From Polycladomyces zharkentensis (GTDB lineage Bacteria > Bacillota > Bacilli > Thermoactinomycetales > JIR-001), in NCBI RefSeq assembly GCF_016938855.1, contig NZ_JAFHAP010000006.1, forward strand, positions 1 to 64,000: a stretch of DNA of 64,000 nt. The letters run 5' to 3'. The notes under the pieces are model-generated. The model was not told the DNA's origin. It ran no database searches and worked only from the letters and a program-made list of their open reading frames with translations. The translations under genes were made by a program, and so were the position numbers. Position 1 is the first letter of the stretch, and each line of letters opens with the position of its first letter. Of the stretch, positions 37,029 through 46,255 are shown one piece after another.

Positions 37029-37799
37029 GTGAACCAACGACGTGTCGTGGTGGTGACGGGTGCGGCCAGAGGCATTGGCTACAGTATCGCGGAGGCGTTT
37101 GCAAACAATGGTGATCATGTGGTGATTGGTGATTTAAACGGGGAAGCCGCCTCGGACGCGGCTCGGCGCATCGCGGATCAAACAAGTGGGTCGGCGGAGG
37201 GACATATGCTGGATGTAACCCGGGAGACATCGGTTCGCTCACTGGTGGAACAAATCGTGGAGACGCACGGAAGGATCGACGTCGTCATCAACAATGCCGG
37301 CTTGCAACATATCGACCGTGTGGAAGATTTTCCGTTGGAAAAATGGAAACAACTGATCGATGTCATGTTGACCGGGCCTTTTTTGCTGACCAAATATACG
37401 GTGCCTGTGATGAAACGGCAACGGTTCGGCCGCATCATCAACATTTCCTCTGTTCACGGACGTACCGCTTCCCCGTTTAAATCCGCTTATGTGTCCGCCA
37501 AACACGGTGTAGTGGGATTGACGCGGACCGTTGCGCTGGAAGTGGCCGAATTCGGGATTACCGTCAATGCCGTCATGCCGGGTGCGGTGGATACGCCGTT
37601 GGTGCAAAACCAACTGCAACATCTGGCGGAAACGGAACAGATCAGCCGGGAGGAAGCCCTGCACAAGCATTTGTTGCACAAACAGGCGATCAAACGGTTC
37701 GTCAAGCCGGAAGAGGTGGCCGCTTGCGCCTTGTATCTGGCCTCGGATGCGGCCGCTGTCGTTACGGGAGAATGCTTGGGCGTCTCCGGCGGATGGTGA
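37029..37799 (+). CDS. 3-hydroxybutyrate dehydrogenase (SDR family)
   Basis: 256 residues from GTG 37029 (GGGGGAGGACATT upstream). Classical short-chain dehydrogenase: NAD site VTGAARGIGYSIAEAF, NNAGLQHIDRVEDF, catalytic Ser in ISSVHG and Tyr-x-x-x-Lys in SAYVSAKHG. LQHIDRVEDFPLEKW, the HLLHKQAIKRFVKPEEVA loop and the C-terminal SGGW fit D-3-hydroxybutyrate dehydrogenase, which makes acetoacetate from 3-hydroxybutyrate. The next gene, 9 bases later, is a PHB-depolymerase-type esterase, which supports the substrate call. Confidence 0.8.
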   Translation: MNQRRVVVVTGAARGIGYSIAEAFANNGDHVVIGDLNGEAASDAARRIADQTSGSAEGHMLDVTRETSVRSLVEQIVETHGRIDVVINNAGLQHIDRVEDFPLEKWKQLIDVMLTGPFLLTKYTVPVMKRQRFGRIINISSVHGRTASPFKSAYVSAKHGVVGLTRTVALEVAEFGITVNAVMPGAVDTPLVQNQLQHLAETEQISREEALHKHLLHKQAIKRFVKPEEVAACALYLASDAAAVVTGECLGVSGGW

Positions 37800-37808
37800 A
37801 GAGAGCGC

Positions 37809-38810
37809 ATGAGGAAGAAAATCACCCGGTGGTGGTGCATCGCCGTTGTCACATTGTCGGTATGGGTACTGGGAACGATGATGATGGCTCCGTCCACACA
37901 TGCGGCAGGTCAATTTCTCCGATACACGGCGGATGATGGGCGTATATACAAACTGTATGTACCATCCGGTTATACGGGAAGTGCACCATTTCCCCTCGTC
38001 GTGATGCTCCATGGGTGTACACAGGACCCGGACGGTTTCGCAGCGGGGACAGAAATGAACAGTTATGCCGAACAGTATCATTTCTTAGTTGCTTATCCGG
38101 AACAACCCGCTTCGGCCAATTCCAACAAATGCTGGAATTGGTTTGATTCGCGTCACCAGTTCAGGGGAACGGGAGAACCGGCTTCGATTGCCGGCATCGT
38201 CAACAAAGTGAAACGGGATTACGCTGTGGATGACCGCCGCATCTATGTGGCCGGTTTGTCGGCTGGAGCGGCGATGAGCGTCATTCTGGGAGCCGCTTAT
38301 CCCGATGTATTTGCCGCCATCGGGGTCCATTCCGGTTTGGAATACCAGGCGGCCACCGACACAAACGCAGCTTGGATGGCTATGTTATACGGCGGCCCTG
38401 ATCCCGTACAGCAGGGAACCAAGGCATATCAGGCGATGGGCGGACTTGCCAGAGTGGTTCCGACGATCGTGGTTCACGGAACGGCCGATTATACCGTATA
38501 TTCAATCAATGGCCACCAAGTTCTTTCCCAATGGGCGCAAACCAATGATTGGGCAATGGATGGGTTGGATAACAACGATGTGGATGATCAAGCCGAATTG
38601 ATTGAGTACAAATCAGTGCCGGGTGGTAAAGCCTACACGGAGTACTCGTACCGGTACCGGACCGGGAATGTGGTGATGAAAAAGGTGATGGTCAACGGGA
38701 TGGGGCATGCGTGGTCGGGCGGAAGTTACGCAGGTACCTATACAGATCCACAGGGGCCGGAAGCAAGTTTGATGATATGGCAGTTTTTCGCTAGTCATCC
38801 CAAACCCTGA
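37809..38810 (+). CDS. Secreted PHB-depolymerase-family esterase
   Basis: 333 residues. The first 32 form a signal peptide (RKKITRWWCIAVVTLSVWV..., cleavage near THA-AG), so the enzyme is exported. Alpha/beta-hydrolase features: VVMLHGCTQDPDGFAAGTEM (oxyanion), nucleophile Ser in AGLSAGAAMS, VHGTADYTV (Asp) and GMGHAWSGG (His). This is the Esterase_phd family, which includes extracellular poly(3-hydroxybutyrate) depolymerases and also feruloyl and acetylxylan esterases. No separate substrate-binding domain is present. With the dehydrogenase upstream the simplest reading is use of external PHB or its oligomers. Confidence 0.8.
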   Translation: MRKKITRWWCIAVVTLSVWVLGTMMMAPSTHAAGQFLRYTADDGRIYKLYVPSGYTGSAPFPLVVMLHGCTQDPDGFAAGTEMNSYAEQYHFLVAYPEQPASANSNKCWNWFDSRHQFRGTGEPASIAGIVNKVKRDYAVDDRRIYVAGLSAGAAMSVILGAAYPDVFAAIGVHSGLEYQAATDTNAAWMAMLYGGPDPVQQGTKAYQAMGGLARVVPTIVVHGTADYTVYSINGHQVLSQWAQTNDWAMDGLDNNDVDDQAELIEYKSVPGGKAYTEYSYRYRTGNVVMKKVMVNGMGHAWSGGSYAGTYTDPQGPEASLMIWQFFASHPKP

Positions 38811-39076
38811 CAGCCGGAAGACTTAAAGCGGGAGAAGTGAATCAGCCTCATCTTTTGGTTGTGCGGGCGCGTGTTCCCAAGTGGCGGATATGGTTCATGG
38901 TGGTGGCAGTGAGGGTTCTGTACCCGTTATCCTCCTTAAAAATGCATAAAACGCTTTTTCTGGGAAAGTGTATGAATGAGGATTCCAATATTTGTGCTTT
39001 CTGTTCGAATTGACTGAAATTGAATTTTGTGACATGATAGCATTGAAAGCGCATACATGAAGTGGAGGCGTCGAAA

Positions 39077-39544
39077 ATGATTCTCGGGAACAAGCGAACC
39101 GCTGGGAAGAAATGGGACGATCTCGGTGTCGGAGATCGTTTGGAAGTCACCCGGACCGTTGCCGATCGTGACATCCTTCTGCATTTAGGCGTGATGGACG
39201 ATGCCAATCCGATGTATTTGCATTCCCATGATGCGGAGTTTGGACGATTGGCCGTTCCGCCGGGTCTGTTGGCCGGATGGATGACATCATTGGTTTCCAC
39301 TCGATTACCGGGACCCGGCAGTGTCATTCGGGAACAGCGGTTGCGTTTTCCCCGATTGTTGCCACACGGCGCTGCTGTCACCCTGTCCCTGGAACTGACG
39401 GAAAAGCATGCGGAGAAAAAAATGGTAACCATAAAGGCGATGGTGCGGGATGAAGACGGTCGCCCCGTCGTGGAAGGTGAGTTTCTCGTTTCCCCGCCCC
39501 GGCCCGCCCCGTCGTTGTTGCATCACGCGTTGGATAATTTTTGA
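39077..39544 (+). CDS. MaoC-like hotdog protein without the canonical hydratase His
   Basis: 155 residues from ATG 39077 (GGAGG 8 bases upstream). It has a MaoC-type hotdog fold: LGVGDRLEVTRTVADRDI, DDANPMYLHSHDAEFG, VPPGLLAGWM and RFPRLLPHGAAVTLSLEL. In (R)-specific enoyl-CoA hydratases the motif is DxNPxH and later HG; here it is DANPMY and PPG, the pattern of the MaoC N-terminal-like dehydratase halves. It is therefore probably an acyl-thioester-binding protein or a half-active dehydratase. A MaoC-like gene between mdh and phoP is known in other Bacillales. Confidence 0.7.
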   Translation: MILGNKRTAGKKWDDLGVGDRLEVTRTVADRDILLHLGVMDDANPMYLHSHDAEFGRLAVPPGLLAGWMTSLVSTRLPGPGSVIREQRLRFPRLLPHGAAVTLSLELTEKHAEKKMVTIKAMVRDEDGRPVVEGEFLVSPPRPAPSLLHHALDNF

Positions 39545-39559
39545 TCTGTCAATCAACGA

Positions 39560-39593
39560 CCGTCGGCCTTGCAGCCGGCGGTTTCAGTTTTTT
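39560..39593 (+). terminator. Terminator after the MaoC-like gene
   Basis: CCGTCGGC / GCCGGCGG (one G-U pair) with loop CTTGCA, followed by TTTCAGTTTTTT. Confidence 0.8.
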
Positions 39594-39673
39594 ATGAGAA
39601 ACTTTTATGTATGCCATTCATAAGAGAGGGAACAGGGTGCGTTCGATCCCGTTCGAGTGCGGACCATTGTTTT

Positions 39674-39688
39674 CTGAAAACGTTTTCT
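39674..39688 (+). promoter_or_regulatory. cre-like site upstream of phoPR
   Basis: CTGAAAACGTTTTCT matches the CcpA consensus WTGNAANCGNWNNCW except for the first base. It lies about 125 bases before phoP. CcpA repression of phoPR is known in B. subtilis. Confidence 0.45.
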
Positions 39689-39810
39689 TTTTCTCAGCAT
39701 AATCTTAACGTTTTCCGGGTTGAAAATTGACTTATGCTAAGATGAGAAGGGATTCCCTGACTGCTCATCCCGGATCAGGGAATCGAAAGCCGCAACCGGA
39801 GGGGAATGGT

Positions 39811-40530
39811 ATGGATCGCCAAAAGAGAGTGTTGGTTGTGGACGACGAACCGTCCATCGTGAAATTGGTGCAATTCAACCTGGAAAAAGAAGGATTTTCT
39901 GTGGACAGTGCCTATGACGGCACAACCGCGTTGCAAAAGATTGAACAGGATCCTCCGGATCTGGTGGTATTGGATTGGATGTTGCCCAAAATGGATGGTT
40001 TGGATGTATGCAGAAAACTGCGGCAACAACTGAAACGGCATCTCCCGATTTTGATGCTGACAGCCAAATCGGATGAGTTCGATAAAGTGCTCGGTCTGGA
40101 ACTGGGTGCCGATGATTACATGACCAAGCCTTTCAGTCCCCGGGAGTTGGTGGCCCGCGTCAAGGCGATTTTACGACGGATGGAAGCGGTGGAGCAGCAG
40201 GGTGAAACCGTGGAACAGCAACCGATCAAGGTGGGAAACCTTCACATCGACCCGGTGGGATACGAAGTGCGCAAAGGCGAGCAGGAAGTGGATCTGACGC
40301 CGAAGGAGTTTGAACTGCTGGTTTATATGGCCAAAAATCGCGGACGTGTACTGTCACGCGAACAGCTGTTGAATGCTGTCTGGAATTACGACTTTGTGGG
40401 CGACTCCCGGATCGTGGACGTACATGTCAGCCATTTGCGCGACAAAATTGAGGAAGATTCGCGTAATCCGGTGTTTATCAAGACGGTACGGGGGATCGGG
40501 TACAAGTTTGAGGGTCCGAAGGAAAAATGA
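39811..40530 (+). CDS. phoP: Phosphate response regulator PhoP (OmpR family)
   Basis: 239 residues from ATG 39811 (CGGAGGGGAATGGT). Receiver domain at 1-120 with Asp55 (VVLDWMLPKMDG) as the phosphorylation site, acidic pair DDEPS near 9 and Lys in DDYMTKPFSPRELVARV. The C-terminal winged helix (about 138-237) has DLTPKEFELLVYMAKNRGRV and DVHVSHLRDKIE. Its position before phoR and a Pho-box-controlled pst operon identifies it as PhoP, not another OmpR paralogue. The 4-base overlap couples it to phoR. Confidence 0.95.
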   Translation: MDRQKRVLVVDDEPSIVKLVQFNLEKEGFSVDSAYDGTTALQKIEQDPPDLVVLDWMLPKMDGLDVCRKLRQQLKRHLPILMLTAKSDEFDKVLGLELGADDYMTKPFSPRELVARVKAILRRMEAVEQQGETVEQQPIKVGNLHIDPVGYEVRKGEQEVDLTPKEFELLVYMAKNRGRVLSREQLLNAVWNYDFVGDSRIVDVHVSHLRDKIEEDSRNPVFIKTVRGIGYKFEGPKEK

Positions 40531-42266
40531 GAACACTGCGCAGTCGTTTGACCTGGATGTTTTTGACTTTGATCGGTTTGTCCATGCTGGGAACGGGATT
40601 GTTTGTCGGGCTGCTGTTACAGGCCACCTATCTGGACTCGCTGACGGGACGCCTCAACAAAGAGGGGACCTTGTTGGCGCAGACGCTGGACTGGGGAAAA
40701 CAGGATTCGTTTGATGTCCAGGCGGAAGCATTTGGTCGGACATTGTCGGCACGGGTGATCATTCTGGATCGCGACGGTACGGTATTGGGGGATTCCGTCA
40801 GGGACAAGGCGGGTACACGCAATCTCCGTCACCTGCCGGAGGTTCGACAGGCACTGAAGGGGACAACCCCTTCCAATCAATTCGCGCAAAAACGGGACAA
40901 CCGGTTGAATACGGCCATCCCGGTGATTCGGGACGGTCAAATCTTGGGTGCGGTATGGATTCAATTGGATGTGACTGATGTCAATCGTTCCATCCGGCAA
41001 ATATGGATTTCGATGGCGGGCGGATTGGCCGTCGCATACCTGTTGGCGGCTCTGGCCAGCTCGCGCTTCGCACGGGATGTGACCCGGCCGATCGAGGAGA
41101 TTACCCGGGTGGCGGAGGATATTGCGCACAACAAGCTGTATCGCAGCGTGGCCGTTTACGGTGAGGATGAAATCGGTCGTCTGGGAGAATCGATCAATCG
41201 GATGGCGCGCAGCCTCCGCAGTCAGATGAGTGCGATCCGGAAGAGCGAACGTCGGTTAACCAGCGTCATCGAGACGATGGAAAGTGTGCTGTTTCTGGTC
41301 GATCCCAGTGGAAGCGTCAGTTTGGCCAATCCGGCATTTGAGCGGCTGTTCGGTGTTCCCGTTTCCGACATCCAGGGAAAATCGATTCAGCATCTGCCCG
41401 GCCCTTACGAGCTGATCCAACTGATCACCCGTTGCCAGGAAACGGGGGAACGCCAGCGAAAAGAGCTCCACTTTTTCTATCCTGAGGAACGGATTGTGGA
41501 AGCCAGTCTGTCGCCGATGGGTGTGGAAAAAGACGGCAGGGGTGTGGTGGCGGTGCTGCATGACATCACCGCCATTCGCAGGTTGGAAAAGATGCGGTCG
41601 GAGTTTGTGGCCAATGTTTCTCATGAACTGAAGACGCCCATCACTTCAATCGTTGGGTTTACGGAAACATTGCTGGACGGAGCGATGCAGGACCCCAACA
41701 CCTGCCGCGAATTTTTGGAAATCATCCTGGAAGAGGGCAATCGTCTGCAGCGACTGGTGGGAGACATTCTGGATCTGTCGAAAATCGAGTCCAAGCAAAT
41801 CCATCTGGAACTGGAAACCGTCCCGATCGGTGAGCTGATCCAATCCGCGACAAAAACGATGGAGGACCAATTCCGTGCCAAACAGTTGACATTGGAGGTG
41901 CAATTGCCGGACCCGCTGTTTACCGTGACCGTGGATCGGGACCGTTTCCGGCAAATACTGCTCAATTTGCTTTCCAACGCGATGGCGTATACGCCTTCCG
42001 GTGGAAAAGTGACCGTTCGAGCGGAACGGGAAACGGAGTCTTGGCGGTTGCAGGTGGCGGATACGGGAATCGGGATTCCCAAAGAGGATCTGCCGCGGAT
42101 CTTTGAGCGTTTTTACCGTGTGGATAAAGCCCGGTCGAGAGCATCGGGCGGTACCGGGTTGGGGCTGGCCATCGTCAAACATCTGGTTGAGGTGCACAAA
42201 GGCACGATTCATGTGGAAAGCCAAGTGGGAGAGGGAACGACGTTTACGTTGACGTTTCCGTTGTAG
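40527..42266 (+). CDS. phoR: Phosphate sensor histidine kinase PhoR
   Basis: 579 residues. Transmembrane helices at about 8-30 and 158-178 flank an extracytoplasmic sensor region; then HAMP (about 185-235), PAS (about 245-350), the dimerisation domain with His366 in NVSHELKTPITSIVGF, and the ATPase domain with N box LLNLLSNAMAYTPSG, G1 VADTGIGIPKEDLPRIFERF and G2 GGTGLGLAIVK. It is the normal Bacillus PhoR layout and phosphorylates PhoP under phosphate limitation. Unlike B. subtilis, where polA follows, pstS follows here. Confidence 0.95.
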   Translation: MRTLRSRLTWMFLTLIGLSMLGTGLFVGLLLQATYLDSLTGRLNKEGTLLAQTLDWGKQDSFDVQAEAFGRTLSARVIILDRDGTVLGDSVRDKAGTRNLRHLPEVRQALKGTTPSNQFAQKRDNRLNTAIPVIRDGQILGAVWIQLDVTDVNRSIRQIWISMAGGLAVAYLLAALASSRFARDVTRPIEEITRVAEDIAHNKLYRSVAVYGEDEIGRLGESINRMARSLRSQMSAIRKSERRLTSVIETMESVLFLVDPSGSVSLANPAFERLFGVPVSDIQGKSIQHLPGPYELIQLITRCQETGERQRKELHFFYPEERIVEASLSPMGVEKDGRGVVAVLHDITAIRRLEKMRSEFVANVSHELKTPITSIVGFTETLLDGAMQDPNTCREFLEIILEEGNRLQRLVGDILDLSKIESKQIHLELETVPIGELIQSATKTMEDQFRAKQLTLEVQLPDPLFTVTVDRDRFRQILLNLLSNAMAYTPSGGKVTVRAERETESWRLQVADTGIGIPKEDLPRIFERFYRVDKARSRASGGTGLGLAIVKHLVEVHKGTIHVESQVGEGTTFTLTFPL

Positions 42267-42569
42267 TAGTTTCAGCTTTGCGTGCTCCGGTTTCCCACGC
42301 TGATCACCGCTTATGATCGAGTTGCCCGGCTGTAAATTCGGACACGCTCCTGACAAAGCAGGTGTGATTATCCATTCAGCCGATCTTTGCCCCTGATGCA
42401 TGGAAGAAACGAAAGGAAAAATGGTTTTCTGCCTTGGATGAAGGACCGGTGCCCATTTTCTTAACACAAGCTTAACATTGGATTTAATAGCTGACAAAAG
42501 AGGCACGCTAATGTATGTAATGGATGGATCAGAAAACCAACGTGAACAATTCCAAGGGGGAACTCATCC
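42267..42569 (+). promoter_or_regulatory. phoR-pstS intergenic region with a tandem Pho box
   Basis: TTAACA (42461-42466), TTAACA (42472-42477) and TTTAAT (42483-42488) recur every 11 bases, matching the PhoP binding pattern TT[A/T/C]ACA in direct repeats. TAATGT (42509-42514), 20 bases downstream, is a likely -10. The first 190 bases hold nothing I recognise. Confidence 0.8.
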
Positions 42570-43463
42570 ATGTGGAAGAAGACATTGGCCACCATCGGTT
42601 CGATGGTGTTGGTATTAAGCCTCGCCGTCGGCTGTGCCAAAGGAAATCAGCAAGGAGGCGGAGCGGCCGGCGGACAACTGACTGCCGTGGGTTCCACTGC
42701 GATGCAGCCGTTGGTGGAGGAAGCGGCGAACCAATTTATGTCGGAAAATCCGGGAACCCAAATCACGGTTCAGGGCGGCGGTAGCGGTGCCGGCTTGAGT
42801 GCTGCGCTCAACGGTTCCGCCGACATCGGCAACTCCGATCTGTTTGCCGAAGAAAAGCAAAAAGATCCGACCAAACTGGTGGATCATAAAGTGTTTGTCG
42901 TCGGAATGGCGCCGGTTGTCAACCCGAAAGTGGGAATCGACAATCTGACTCAACAACAGTTGATCGACATCTTCACCGGCAAAATCAAAAACTGGAAAGA
43001 AGTGGGTGGTGTTGATCAAAAAATTGTGTTGGTCAACCGTCCGGAAAACTCCGGCACCCGCTCGACGTTTGTCAAATATGCCCTGAATGGCGCAAATGAA
43101 TACCGGGGCAAAGACAGCATCGTGCAAGACTCCTCGGGAACCGTGCGCAAGATCGTTGCGGAAACGCCGGGAGCGATCGGTTATCTCGCCTTCTCCTACT
43201 TCGACAAATCGATCAAGCCGGTCAAGTTGGATGGCGTGGAACCGACCAATGAAAACGTATATACCAATAAATGGAAAGTTTGGGCGTACCAGCATATGTA
43301 CACCAACAAAGATGGCAAAAACAAAGAGCTTGAAGAAAAATTCATCAATTTCATTCTCACTCCGGCAGTGCAACAAAATTTGGTTGAAAAAATGGGTTAC
43401 ATCCCGGTGACCAAGATGAAAGTGGAACGGGATGCCCAAGGCAATGTCAAAGAAAAAAAATAA
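42570..43463 (+). CDS. pstS: Phosphate ABC transporter substrate-binding lipoprotein PstS
   Basis: 297 residues. A lipoprotein signal (MWKKTLATIGSMVLVLSLAVGC) ends in the lipobox Cys22, so the mature protein is membrane-anchored outside the cell. Phosphate-binding regions are AVGSTAMQPLVEEAANQF and GGGSGAGLSAALNGSADIG, with NRPENSGTRSTFVKY later. It captures phosphate for PstCA. First gene of the pst operon, under the Pho box. A strong hairpin separates it from pstC. Confidence 0.96.
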   Translation: MWKKTLATIGSMVLVLSLAVGCAKGNQQGGGAAGGQLTAVGSTAMQPLVEEAANQFMSENPGTQITVQGGGSGAGLSAALNGSADIGNSDLFAEEKQKDPTKLVDHKVFVVGMAPVVNPKVGIDNLTQQQLIDIFTGKIKNWKEVGGVDQKIVLVNRPENSGTRSTFVKYALNGANEYRGKDSIVQDSSGTVRKIVAETPGAIGYLAFSYFDKSIKPVKLDGVEPTNENVYTNKWKVWAYQHMYTNKDGKNKELEEKFINFILTPAVQQNLVEKMGYIPVTKMKVERDAQGNVKEKK

Positions 43464-43486
43464 CATACAAGACAACAGACACACTC

Positions 43487-43533
43487 CGGAAAAGCGAGGG
43501 GAGGCCGCGTAATGGCCATCCCCTGCTTTTCCG
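43487..43533 (+). promoter_or_regulatory. Intercistronic hairpin between pstS and pstC
   Basis: CGGAAAAGC / GCTTTTCCG arms enclose a second paired block (AGGGGA..GGCC with GGCC..TCCCCT). There is no T tract, so it more likely stabilises the pstS transcript or reduces read-through, giving more PstS than PstCAB. Confidence 0.65.
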
Positions 43534-43559
43534 TGTAGAAGGGGTTGAATTTCGACAGG

Positions 43560-44483
43560 ATGGAGAACCGAGCGACGAGTCAATGGGCGACTGAATTGCT
43601 TCGACCCGACAAAAAACAGCGTCGATTGGAACTTAAGGGGCGCTTGATGACGTTGGTCAGTGCTTGGGTCATTATTCTCACGTTGTTCTCGCTGTTGTAT
43701 TTCATTGCTTCCAAAGGGGTTTCTACATTCCTTTTTGACGGTGTCCCGCTGTCCCAGTTTTTCTCAAGCGAATGGGCGCCGACGGGGACCCCGCCCTCCT
43801 TCGGTACGCTGCCGTTTATCATGGGGTCGTTTATGGTGACGGTGTTGGCGGCGGTGATCAGTGCACCGCTGGGTGTCGGTGCGGCGATCTACATGACGGA
43901 AATCGCTCCCTCGTGGGGGAAAAAGGTGTTGCAACCGGTCATTGAGCTGTTGGTCGGCATCCCTTCGGTTGTTTACGGATTTGTCGGCTTGACGGTCATT
44001 GTGCCGTTTTTGCGGGATGTGACAGGAGGACCCGGATTCAGTCTTCTGGCCGGAGTGCTGGTGCTGTCGGTGATGATCCTGCCCACCATCACCAGCATAG
44101 CGGTGGACACCCTGCAATCGATTCCCCGTTCGATGCGGGAAGCCTCCTATGCGTTGGGGGCCACCCGTTGGCAAACCATCTCCCGTGTTTTGGTGCGGAC
44201 GTCGTTGCCCGGCCTGATGACGGGGGTGGTGCTGGGAATGGCACGTGCGTTCGGGGAGGCATTGGCCGTTCAGATGGTGATCGGGAACGCCGATAATATG
44301 CCGACAAGCCTGATCCAACCGATCAACACCCTGACCAGCGTAATTACGTTGCATATGGGGAACACCGTTCCCGGAACGGTATACAACGACGCATTGTGGT
44401 CGATGGCCCTGATTCTGCTGTTGATGACGCTGGTCTTTATCGTGTTGATCCGTTGGATGACGAGAAGGGGAGAAGCGAGATGA
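43560..44483 (+). CDS. pstC: Phosphate ABC transporter permease PstC
   Basis: 307 residues from ATG 43560; TTG 43545 next to AAGGGG is an alternative start. Six transmembrane helices, including ISAPLGVGAAIYMTEIAP and the permease EAA-type loop SMREASYALGATRWQTISRV. The helical pair with PstA forms the channel. The stop overlaps the pstA start by 4 bases. Confidence 0.94.
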   Translation: MENRATSQWATELLRPDKKQRRLELKGRLMTLVSAWVIILTLFSLLYFIASKGVSTFLFDGVPLSQFFSSEWAPTGTPPSFGTLPFIMGSFMVTVLAAVISAPLGVGAAIYMTEIAPSWGKKVLQPVIELLVGIPSVVYGFVGLTVIVPFLRDVTGGPGFSLLAGVLVLSVMILPTITSIAVDTLQSIPRSMREASYALGATRWQTISRVLVRTSLPGLMTGVVLGMARAFGEALAVQMVIGNADNMPTSLIQPINTLTSVITLHMGNTVPGTVYNDALWSMALILLLMTLVFIVLIRWMTRRGEAR

Positions 44484-45367
44484 ATGCGAAACTGGCTGAC
44501 CGGATTGCAACAGTGGTCTTTTATGTGATTGCCCTGTTGATTATCGGCATATTGGCAGGACTGATCGGTTTTATTTTGGTACGGGGCCTCGGCGTGATCG
44601 ATTGGCACTTTCTGACTTCCCCGCCGTCAACGATTACTGCGGGCGGAGGAGTGGCGCCGCAGTTGTTTAACTCCTTGTATCTGTTGGTGTTGACGATGTT
44701 GATCACCATCCCGCTCGGCTTGGGAGGCGGCATTTATCTGGCGGAATACGCCAAACCCGGCAAATGGACGGACATCCTCCGGCTCAGCATCGAAGTGCTG
44801 TCCTCTCTGCCGTCGATCGTGGTGGGATTGTTCGGTTTTCTGGTGTTCGTGCAATATACCGGATGGGGTTTTTCGCTTGCGGCGGGTGCTTTGGCTTTGA
44901 CGGTATTCAACCTGCCGCTGATGGTGCGGGTGGTGGAGCAAGCCATCCGTTCGGTTCCGCGTGAGCAACGGGAAGCGTCGTATGCGTTGGGCGTTTCCAA
45001 GTGGCAGACGATTACCCGAGTGGTGTTGCCCGCGGCGTTGCCCGGAATCTTGACCGGTACGATCTTGTCGGCGGGGCGTGTGTTCGGGGAAGCGGCAGCG
45101 CTGATGTTCACGGCCGGGATGAGTTCGCCGATGATGGACTTTACCGACTGGGACCCGACTTCCCTTTCCTCGCCGCTCAATCCGTTCCGTCCGGCATCAA
45201 CGTTGGCGGTGCATATCTGGAAGATCAATTCGGAAGCCATTATCCCTGATGCCAAGGAAGTGGCCGCAGGTGCGTCAGCCGTGCTGGTATTGGCCGTGTT
45301 GTTTTTCAACCTGACGGCCCGTGCATTGGGACGTTGGATTCACAAACGGATGACATCCGGTTCTTGA
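44480..45367 (+). CDS. pstA: Phosphate ABC transporter permease PstA
   Basis: 295 residues from ATG 44480 (AGGGGAGAAGCGAG). Six helices; the coupling loop REQREASYALGVSKWQTITR and GGIYLAEYAKPGKWTDILRL are typical. ASTLAVHIWKINSEAIIPDA near the end is a PstA hallmark. Partner of PstC. Confidence 0.95.
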   Translation: MNAKLADRIATVVFYVIALLIIGILAGLIGFILVRGLGVIDWHFLTSPPSTITAGGGVAPQLFNSLYLLVLTMLITIPLGLGGGIYLAEYAKPGKWTDILRLSIEVLSSLPSIVVGLFGFLVFVQYTGWGFSLAAGALALTVFNLPLMVRVVEQAIRSVPREQREASYALGVSKWQTITRVVLPAALPGILTGTILSAGRVFGEAAALMFTAGMSSPMMDFTDWDPTSLSSPLNPFRPASTLAVHIWKINSEAIIPDAKEVAAGASAVLVLAVLFFNLTARALGRWIHKRMTSGS

Positions 45368-45379
45368 TGGGAGGAATCA

Positions 45380-46216
45380 ATGATGGTGATGACAGCGGAA
45401 CGGGTGCAGACCATGGTGCGGACGGTTCAGCCGAAATCGAAAGAGCCGGCTGCGACCGAGATGCACAGGGTATTGTTGGAAACGCGGGATCTCAACGTCT
45501 ATTACGGGGAAAACCACGCCGTCAAAAACATCAACCTCAAATTGTACGAAAAAGCGGTGACGGCGTTCATCGGTCCGTCCGGTTGCGGGAAGTCGACATT
45601 TCTGCGCTGTTTGAACAGAATGAACGACACCATTCCGCATGCCCGTGTCACCGGAGAAATCTTGATTGAGGGGATCAACGTGAACGATCCCGCGATCGAT
45701 GCGGTCAATCTGCGGCGTCAGGTGGGCATGGTGTTCCAAAAACCCAACCCTTTCCAAAAGTCGATTTTCGAAAATGTCGCTTACGGCCCGCGCATCCATG
45801 GCGCCAAGAAAAAAGAATTGCCGGAAATCGTGGAGCAAAGCCTCCGTCAGGTCGGTTTGTGGGATGAAGTGAAAGACCGCCTGCACACTTCTGCTCTGCA
45901 ATTGTCGGGTGGTCAGCAACAGCGCCTGTGCATCGCACGGACGATCGCGATGCGCCCCCGGATCATCCTGCTGGATGAGCCCACATCCGCGTTGGACCCG
46001 ATCTCTACGGCACGGATTGAAGAGTTGATCCAGGAGCTGAAAAAGGAATACACGATCGCCATTGTGACACACAACATGCAACAAGCGGCGCGCATCTCCG
46101 ATTACACGGCGTTTTTCCTGATGGGAGAACTGATCGAGCACGATGAGACGCACCGATTGTTTACCAATCCCAAACGGCGGGAGACAGAGAATTATCTGAC
46201 CGGACGCTTCGGCTGA
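45380..46216 (+). CDS. pstB: Phosphate ABC transporter ATPase PstB (copy 1)
   Basis: 278 residues. An N-terminal extension of about 25 residues precedes the ATPase. Walker [21 protein letters not shown], signature [16 protein letters not shown], Walker [14 protein letters not shown] and switch His in [12 protein letters not shown]. It powers phosphate import by PstCA. A second, similar ATPase follows after 39 bases, as in B. subtilis pstBA/pstBB. Confidence 0.95.
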   Translation: MMVMTAERVQTMVRTVQPKSKEPAATEMHRVLLETRDLNVYYGENHAVKNINLKLYEKAVTAFIGPSGCGKSTFLRCLNRMNDTIPHARVTGEILIEGINVNDPAIDAVNLRRQVGMVFQKPNPFQKSIFENVAYGPRIHGAKKKELPEIVEQSLRQVGLWDEVKDRLHTSALQLSGGQQQRLCIARTIAMRPRIILLDEPTSALDPISTARIEELIQELKKEYTIAIVTHNMQQAARISDYTAFFLMGELIEHDETHRLFTNPKRRETENYLTGRFG

Positions 46217-46255
46217 TGCGTCAGGAGGAGGAACCAGGGAGAAGGAGTCGTTGTC

